Of a stretch of 64,000 bases of DNA, positions 59,624 to 64,000 are shown in pieces. A program made the translations under genes and the position numbers. This DNA comes from Rhizobium sp. Root1203 (GTDB taxonomy: Bacteria; Pseudomonadota; Alphaproteobacteria; Rhizobiales; Rhizobiaceae). Numbering within the stretch: the stretch's first letter is position 1; every line of letters begins with the position of its first letter. The notes below the pieces were generated by a model. It saw nothing but the letters and a program-made list of their open reading frames with translations. It was not told the DNA's origin and made no database searches. The stretch lies in assembly GCF_001424945.1 (NCBI RefSeq), contig NZ_LMCW01000069.1, positions 1 to 64,000 on the forward strand. Direction: 5' to 3'.

Positions 59624-60862
59624 ATGCGCGCCAATTACCTCTTCACCAGCGAGTCAGTTGCCGAAGGTCACCCGGACAAGGTGTGTGACCGTATCTCCGA
59701 CGAGATTGTGGATCTGGTCTATCGCGAAGCGGCAAAGACCGGGGTGAACCCTTGGGGCGTCCGCATCGCCTGCGAGACTCTCGCGACCACCAACCGCGTG
59801 GTGATCGCCGGCGAAGTTCGCCTGCCGCCCAGCCTGATGAAGAAGGACAAGGATGGCCATGACGTCATCAACCCTTCGAAGTTCAAGGCGGCCGCCCGCC
59901 GCGCCATCAAGGACATCGGCTACGAGCAGACCGGCTTCCACTGGCGGACCGCCAAGATCGACGTGCTGCTGCATTCGCAGTCCGCCGACATCGCGCAGGG
60001 CGTCGACAACGCTGCCGACCAGCAAGGTGACGAAGGCGCGGGCGACCAGGGCATCATGTTCGGCTATGCCTGCACGGAAACGCCGGACCTCATGCCGGCG
60101 CCGATTTACTACTCCCACAAGATTCTTCAGCTGCTGGCAACTGCCCGCAAGAAGGGCGACGGCGACGTCGCCAAGCTCGGCCCGGATGCAAAGAGCCAGG
60201 TGACCGTCCGCTACGTCGACGGCAAGCCGGCCGAGGTTACCTCTATCGTTCTCTCCACCCAGCATCTCGATGACAGCTGGGACAGCAACAAGGTTCGCGC
60301 CGTCGTCGAGCCATATATCCGCGAAGCCCTCGGCGAACTGCCGATCGCTGACGATTGCAACTGGTACATCAACCCGACCGGCAAGTTCGTCATCGGCGGT
60401 CCTGACGGCGACGCCGGCCTTACCGGCCGCAAGATCATCGTCGACACCTATGGCGGTGCCGCTCCGCATGGCGGCGGCGCCTTTTCCGGGAAGGACACGA
60501 CGAAGGTGGACCGTTCGGCTGCCTATGCCGCCCGCTACCTCGCCAAGAACGTCGTGGCTGCCGGTCTCGCCGACCGCTGCACGATCCAGATCTCCTACGC
60601 GATCGGCGTCGCGCAGCCGCTGTCGATCTACGTCGATCTGCACGGCACCGGCAAGGTGACCGAGGACCAGGTCGAAACGGCTATCCGCAAGACGATGGAT
60701 CTGTCGCCGACCGGCATCCGCCGCCATCTGGACCTGAACAAGCCGATCTACGCGAAAACGTCTGCCTATGGCCATTTCGGCCGCAAGGCGGGCCGCGACG
60801 GCTCGTTCTCGTGGGAGCGCACGGATCTCGTGAAGGCGCTCAAGGAAGCTGTAAAGGCTTAA
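59624..60862 (+). CDS. metK: S-adenosylmethionine synthetase
   Basis: The 412-residue enzyme makes SAM from methionine and ATP. Signature parts are FTSESVAEGHPDKVCDRISD (about 6-25), the GAGDQGIMFGYA loop (about 138-149) and GGGAFSGKD (about 285-293). The ATG of MRANYLFTS with GAGGGGAAT upstream is the family start; the frame extends 21 codons further. It supplies SAM to trmB, immediately downstream, and to the other methyltransferases and radical SAM proteins of the window. Confidence 0.97.
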   Translation: MRANYLFTSESVAEGHPDKVCDRISDEIVDLVYREAAKTGVNPWGVRIACETLATTNRVVIAGEVRLPPSLMKKDKDGHDVINPSKFKAAARRAIKDIGYEQTGFHWRTAKIDVLLHSQSADIAQGVDNAADQQGDEGAGDQGIMFGYACTETPDLMPAPIYYSHKILQLLATARKKGDGDVAKLGPDAKSQVTVRYVDGKPAEVTSIVLSTQHLDDSWDSNKVRAVVEPYIREALGELPIADDCNWYINPTGKFVIGGPDGDAGLTGRKIIVDTYGGAAPHGGGAFSGKDTTKVDRSAAYAARYLAKNVVAAGLADRCTIQISYAIGVAQPLSIYVDLHGTGKVTEDQVETAIRKTMDLSPTGIRRHLDLNKPIYAKTSAYGHFGRKAGRDGSFSWERTDLVKALKEAVKA

Positions 60863-60872
60863 GGGCAGAACG

Positions 60873-61574
60873 ATGACGGATATGGAACGTCGCGGCCGCG
60901 CGACCGAAGCTTTCTTCGGTCGTCGCAAGGGTAAAGCGCTACGCGGACAACAGGCGGAAAAGCTTAATACCCTGCTGCCGGCGTTCCTCATCGATCTTTC
61001 GGCGGCTCCGCCGGAGCCGCTGAACGCGCTGTTTCCAATTCCGACCAACCGTCTGCGGCTGGAAATCGGCTTTGGCGGCGGCGAGCACCTGATCCACCGC
61101 GCTGTGGAAACGCCCAGCACCGGCTTCATCGGCGTCGAGCCCTTCGTCAACTCCATGCAGAAGCTGCTCTCGAGCGTCGACAACGCCGGGGCGAAGAATA
61201 TTCGTGTCTACAACGACGATGCGACGCAATTGCTGGACTGGCTGCCGGATGGATCGATCGACCAGATCGACCTTCTCTATCCCGATCCCTGGCCCAAGCG
61301 GAAGCACTGGAAGCGTCGCTTCGTTTCAAAGACCAACCTCGATCGCTTCCATCGCGTCCTGAAGCCCGGCGGCCTGTTCTGCTTCGCGTCCGACATCGAC
61401 ACCTACGTCAACTGGACGCTTCTCAAGTGTCGGGATCATGGTGGCTTCGATTGGATGGCGACCAACGCGGCCGATTGGCTGACGCCTTACGAGGGCTGGC
61501 CGAGCACGCGCTACGAGGCGAAAGCCCGGCGCGAGGGACGATCCTCGGCCTATCTGACGTTCGAGCGCATCTAG
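60873..61574 (+). CDS. trmB: tRNA (guanine-N7-)-methyltransferase
   Basis: A 233-residue class I methyltransferase forming m7G46 in tRNAs. The SAM site is RLRLEIGFGGGEHLIHRA (about 57-74), and the catalytic segment is LLYPDPWPKRKHWKRRFV (about 135-152). The C-terminal TRYEAKARREGR matches the family end. It follows metK by 10 bp and is probably co-transcribed. Confidence 0.96.
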   Translation: MTDMERRGRATEAFFGRRKGKALRGQQAEKLNTLLPAFLIDLSAAPPEPLNALFPIPTNRLRLEIGFGGGEHLIHRAVETPSTGFIGVEPFVNSMQKLLSSVDNAGAKNIRVYNDDATQLLDWLPDGSIDQIDLLYPDPWPKRKHWKRRFVSKTNLDRFHRVLKPGGLFCFASDIDTYVNWTLLKCRDHGGFDWMATNAADWLTPYEGWPSTRYEAKARREGRSSAYLTFERI

Positions 61575-61580
61575 GACATC

Positions 61581-61696
61581 TCGACAGCCTGGGATCAGGC
61601 GAGATCGGGGCGGAACCCTCCCTCCGCTCCACGACAGCATGCGGTCGCCCAAGCCAGGGCAACCGGTCATCATCCGGGATCAAGGGAGCTGTCGAG
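61581..61696. other. trmB-DUF1150 intergenic region with a long-range inverted repeat
   Basis: CTCGACAGC (61581-61589) is exactly complementary to GCTGTCGAG (61688-61696), bracketing about 98 nt. Inside are two GGGATCA words. This may be a closing stem of a structured RNA or a bidirectional terminator of two convergent genes; no known RNA family signature is visible. Confidence 0.35.
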
Positions 61697-61707
61697 GCGT
61701 GCCTGCT

Positions 61708-61965
61708 CTAATGCAGGCTCACCGTCTTCAATTCGTCCTCGGCAGCCTTGAAGAAGGTGCTGGAACGATTGTCGGTCAAGAGGATCGGCGTACCGTCGGC
61801 GCCGAACAGCGCCCAGAGATCGACGCTCGGATCGATATCCGGTGCTTCAGGGAAGCACTTGGATACTTCTTCGGACCGTATTTTCCTGATGTACGCAACC
61901 TCGCCGTTGCCGATGCCGGCAAGTTCGGTTTTTGTCAGGTGAGAATTGGCTTCTTTCATCAACAT
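61708..61965 (-). CDS. DUF1150-family small protein, partner of Hsp20
   Basis: An 85-residue DUF1150 protein (HLTKTELAGIGNGEVAYIRKI, DLWALFGADGTPILLTDN). The function of the family is unknown; in alphaproteobacteria it is often encoded next to small heat-shock genes, as here, 50 bp downstream of hsp20. GGAGGT 7 nt before the ATG decides the start (MLMKEANS) over the longer frame. It is probably co-induced by heat. Confidence 0.82.
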   Translation of the reverse strand: MLMKEANSHLTKTELAGIGNGEVAYIRKIRSEEVSKCFPEAPDIDPSVDLWALFGADGTPILLTDNRSSTFFKAAEDELKTVSLH

Positions 61966-62015
61966 TTCCTGTACCTCCGAGAGAAGGGACCAACGGCTCA
62001 ACGTGAGCTGTTGTC

Positions 62016-62447
62016 CTACTGTGAGACCGAAATGTTAATTTTCTTCACCATACGAGCCGGCTCGGGCCGAATGAGATCGACGGACAGCAATCCGTTTTTC
62101 AATCCGGCGCCAAGGACCTGCATTCCGTCGGCCAGAACAAATGTTCGCTGGAACTGCCGTGCGGCGATCCCGCGATAGAGATATTCACGGTCGCCCGGGT
62201 CGACCTGCCGGCCACGGATGACCAACTGGTTCTCTTCGATCGAGACGTCGAGTTCGTCTTCGCCGAAGCCGGCGACCGCCAGCGTAATCCGCAGCCGTTC
62301 AGGATCTCCCGAAAGGCTGTCGGGAGCGACGCGCTCGATATTGTAGGGCGGATATCCGTCGCTCGCCTTGGAAATCCGCTCGAGGGTCTTTTCCATGGCG
62401 TCGAAGCCCAGAAGAAGCGGGCTGGCGAAAGGCGTAATGCGGCTCAT
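62016..62447 (-). CDS. Small heat-shock protein Hsp20 (IbpA-like)
   Basis: The 143-residue chaperone has an alpha-crystallin domain (about 35-125: YPPYNIERVAPDS, LRITLAVAGFGEDELDVSIEENQLVIRGR, REYLYRGIAARQFQRTFVLADGM). A C-terminal tail follows with IRPEPARMVKKINI. It holds unfolded proteins for refolding. The start is MSRITPFAS; the upstream open frame lies in the leader. A heat-shock-type promoter and a ROSE-like hairpin precede it. Confidence 0.94.
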   Translation of the reverse strand: MSRITPFASPLLLGFDAMEKTLERISKASDGYPPYNIERVAPDSLSGDPERLRITLAVAGFGEDELDVSIEENQLVIRGRQVDPGDREYLYRGIAARQFQRTFVLADGMQVLGAGLKNGLLSVDLIRPEPARMVKKINISVSQ

Positions 62448-62457
62448 CGTTTTCCAA

Positions 62458-62503
62458 GTCCTCGATACAAGCGACCTTGCCGGACCTGAATTGCAGCATC
62501 CGG
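62458..62503 (-). ncRNA. ROSE-like RNA thermometer in the hsp20 5' leader
   Basis: On the minus strand the leader folds first as CCGGA/TCCGG (62503-62499 with 62484-62480). A second hairpin at 62475-62458 pairs GUCGCU with AGGAC around a 7-nt loop. UCGCU opposite AGGA, with the G bulged, is the signature of ROSE elements that mask the Shine-Dalgarno region at low temperature in rhizobial small heat-shock genes. A caveat is that a second GGA lies nearer the ATG than the masked AGGA. Confidence 0.6.
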
Positions 62504-62512
62504 TTGACGACA

Positions 62513-62541
62513 ATATGGGAATTTAGAAAGCCCCGCGCAAG
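62513..62541 (-). promoter_or_regulatory. RpoH (sigma-32)-type heat-shock promoter of hsp20
   Basis: Read on the minus strand, CTTGCGC (-35, 62541-62535) is followed after 15 nt by CCCATAT (-10, 62519-62513). This fits the CTTG...CCCAT pattern of RpoH promoters. The expected start near 62506 gives a 59-nt leader holding the ROSE-like hairpins. Confidence 0.7.
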
Positions 62542-62697
62542 GCGCACGGCTTCGATCGCATCACACCGCCTGCCTTGACAAAAATGGCGCCGCCTCGCAT
62601 CAAAACATGCCCGAGCCGGCTGTGCCGATTTGCGACGGGATTGTGAACAAAACGGTGCATGCCACGACGTCGCGCACCACGAGGATGGAACAGCGGA

Positions 62698-63642
62698 ATG
62701 GCAGACCCGAGAAAGATCATTATCGACACCGACCCCGGCCAGGACGACGCTGCCGCAATCATGCTGGCATTCGGCAGCCCGGCGGAACTGGAGGTGCTCG
62801 GCATCACCACCGTCGCCGGCAACGTGCCTCTCTCCTACACCAGCCGCAACGCCCGCATCGTTTGCGAACTCTGCGACAAGGCCGAAACCAAGGTCTTCGC
62901 CGGCGCCGACAAGCCCATCGCCCGCAAGCTGGTGACTGCGGAGCATGTGCATGGCAAAACCGGCCTCGACGGCCCTGTCCTGCCCGAGCCTGTCATGCCC
63001 CTCCAACCGCAGCACTCCGTCGATTTCATCATCGAGACGCTGCGCAGCGAGCCGGCAGGCACCGTGACGCTCTGCACGCTCGGGCCGCTGACAAACATCG
63101 GCATCGCCTTCCAGAAGGCACCTGACATCATTGCCCGCATCCGTGAATTGGTGATGATGGGCGGCGGCTTCTTCGAAGGCGGCAACATCACCCCGGCGGC
63201 CGAATTCAACATCTACGTCGATCCCGAGGCGGCCGACATCGTCTTCCGCTCAGGCGTGCCGATCGTGATGATGCCGCTCGACGTGACTCACAAGCTCCTC
63301 ACCCGCAAGGACCGCGTCAAACGCATGGCGGATCTGGGCACGCGCCCGGCCATTGCGATGGCGGAGATGCTGGAATTCTTCGAACGCTTCGATATCGAGA
63401 AGTACGGATCCGACGGCGGCCCGCTGCACGATCCGACGGTGGTCGCCTATCTGCTGAAACCCGAACTGTTCGAGGGACGGGACTGCAATGTCGAGATCGA
63501 AGTGACGTCGGAACTGACGGTCGGCATGACCGTCGTCGACTGGTGGCATGTGACCGATCGCAAGCGCAATGCGAAGGTCATGCGCGACGTCGATGCGGAC
63601 GGCTTCTTCGATCTGCTGATCGAGCGCTTCGCCCGCATCTGA
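62698..63642 (+). CDS. Inosine-uridine-preferring nucleoside hydrolase
   Basis: A 314-residue nucleoside hydrolase. The calcium-binding Asp cluster is IIIDTDPGQDDAAAIML (about 6-22), and PLDVTHKLL (about 195-203) plus the late GGPLHDPTVVAYLL (His near 243) complete the active site. It splits ribonucleosides into base and ribose for salvage. Start MADPRKI is the family start. It is divergent from hsp20 with about 250 bp between them, where the hsp20 promoter lies. It ends with a hairpin overlapping the convergent grpE end. Confidence 0.92.
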   Translation: MADPRKIIIDTDPGQDDAAAIMLAFGSPAELEVLGITTVAGNVPLSYTSRNARIVCELCDKAETKVFAGADKPIARKLVTAEHVHGKTGLDGPVLPEPVMPLQPQHSVDFIIETLRSEPAGTVTLCTLGPLTNIGIAFQKAPDIIARIRELVMMGGGFFEGGNITPAAEFNIYVDPEAADIVFRSGVPIVMMPLDVTHKLLTRKDRVKRMADLGTRPAIAMAEMLEFFERFDIEKYGSDGGPLHDPTVVAYLLKPELFEGRDCNVEIEVTSELTVGMTVVDWWHVTDRKRNAKVMRDVDADGFFDLLIERFARI

Positions 63643-63656
63643 CAACCGTCCCGGAA

Positions 63657-63678
63657 GACGCCTGAGAAATCAGGCGTC
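63657..63678. terminator. Hairpin between the nucleoside hydrolase and grpE
   Basis: GACGCCTGA (63657-63665) pairs perfectly with TCAGGCGTC (63670-63678) around GAAA. The right arm contains the grpE stop codon, so one hairpin serves both convergent transcripts; T-runs are weak on both sides. Confidence 0.65.
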
Positions 63679-64000
63679 CTTCTGGTCGAAAATGGAATTG
63701 GTTTCGGTTTCGACGATCTTCGGGCCACCCTTGGCAACGCCGACCATGGCAGGGCGCAGAACCCGCTCGCCGATCGTGAAGCCCGCCTGCACGACCTGAA
63801 CGACCGTGTTGTTCGGCACGTCGGGGTTCGGAACCTCGAACATGGCCTGGTGGAAGTTCGGATCGAACTTCTGGCCGACCGGCTCCAGCTTGCGAACACC
63901 GTGGCGCTCGAGAGCGGACAGCATCGAGCGTTCGGTCATCTCAACGCCCTCGATCAACGTGGCAAGCCCCGCATCCGCAGACGCCCGGACATCATCGGGA
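63670..64000 (-). CDS. grpE: GrpE co-chaperone, 3' part (5' end beyond the window)
   Basis: About 110 C-terminal residues are present: DDVRASADAGLATLIEGVEMTE, ERHGVRKLEPVGQKFDPNFHQAMFEV and VVQVVQAGFTIGERVLRPAMVGVAKG. These are the end of the long helix and the beta-wing domain of GrpE, the nucleotide-exchange factor of DnaK. The frame is open to the right edge of the window, so the N-terminal helices are outside it. With hsp20 nearby this end of the window has two heat-shock genes. Confidence 0.96.
   Translation of the reverse strand, partial: PDDVRASADAGLATLIEGVEMTERSMLSALERHGVRKLEPVGQKFDPNFHQAMFEVPNPDVPNNTVVQVVQAGFTIGERVLRPAMVGVAKGGPKIVETETNSIFDQKDA

Noticed and set aside
61575..61707. 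SRP RNA or 6S RNA gene
   Set aside because: The conserved SRP GGTCAGG-GGAAGCAGCC core is absent and no 6S bubble is recognisable; kept only as an inverted repeat.
1..64000. tRNA genes, rRNA, CRISPR arrays or prophage
   Set aside because: Intergenic gaps are short and none shows cloverleaf arms with a TTCGAATC-like T-loop, repeat-spacer arrays, integrase or phage structural genes.

Overview
The window is about 64 kb of GC-rich alphaproteobacterial chromosome, most likely from a member of the Rhizobiaceae close to Sinorhizobium/Ensifer. This rests on protein-level recognition: a DapD/DapE pair, the ptsN-hpf-rpoN-lptBAC cluster, an OlsB-type ornithine-lipid acyltransferase beside a fused malic enzyme, the mutS-glnD-murJ order, and the lnt(actA)-phrR-metK order known from acid-tolerance work in Sinorhizobium. 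I saw no rRNA, tRNA or CRISPR array. Nearly all of it is core chromosome; accessory signals are a possible transposase tip at the left edge, a VapBC-type module at 13.6-14.3 kb, and an AT-rich gap at 47.2-47.4 kb.

Layout. 0.1-1.4 kb: an ECF sigma factor with its translationally coupled membrane anti-sigma factor, divergent from argB. 2.5-6 kb (minus): a PEP-mutase/isocitrate-lyase-like enzyme coupled to Ada, then a BchE-like cobalamin radical-SAM protein. 6-14.9 kb: a pyrimidine 5'-nucleotidase, an exported EF-hand protein, a LOG-family protein, dapD-dapE and a membrane protein, then arsC-truA-fmt (minus), a VapBC-type pair and def. 15-21.4 kb: a soluble globin-type chemoreceptor, rmuC, ribokinase and a membrane chemoreceptor with a CheR-tether tail. 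21.5-26.7 kb (minus): lptC-lptA-lptB-rpoN-hpf-ptsN. 26.9-33.3 kb: sppA, ihfB, a LapA-like protein, an HtrA-like protein lacking the catalytic triad, a GNAT, a CoxG-like protein, two RNA methyltransferase-type genes and lspA. 33.3-39 kb: a hybrid histidine kinase, olsB (with a Pho-box-like site) and the malic enzyme. 39-48.7 kb: mutS, a small conserved-looking gene, glnD, murJ, an M15-type peptidase and trpS. 48.8-61.6 kb: a long plus-strand run of cupin, Usp, nfuA, tsaB, rimI, a Fur-family regulator, olsA/plsC, miaB, phoH, ybeY, a CorC-like protein, lnt, phrR, metK and trmB. 61.7-64 kb: hsp20-DUF1150 (minus) with a heat-shock-type promoter and ROSE-like leader, a nucleoside hydrolase, and the 3' part of grpE.

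Themes. Envelope biogenesis recurs (lptABC, lspA, lnt, murJ, olsA/olsB, sppA), along with translation and tRNA modification (def, fmt, truA, miaB, ybeY, tsaB, rimI, trpS, trmB) and nitrogen/stress control (rpoN, ptsN, glnD, ECF sigma, phrR, hsp20). The observations most worth a second look are the heat-shock promoter plus ROSE-like thermometer on hsp20, the Pho-box-like site before olsB, the HtrA-like pseudoprotease, the lone BchE-like radical-SAM protein, a Trp-Pro-Trp mini-ORF just before trpS, and the perfect palindrome before the toxin-antitoxin pair.
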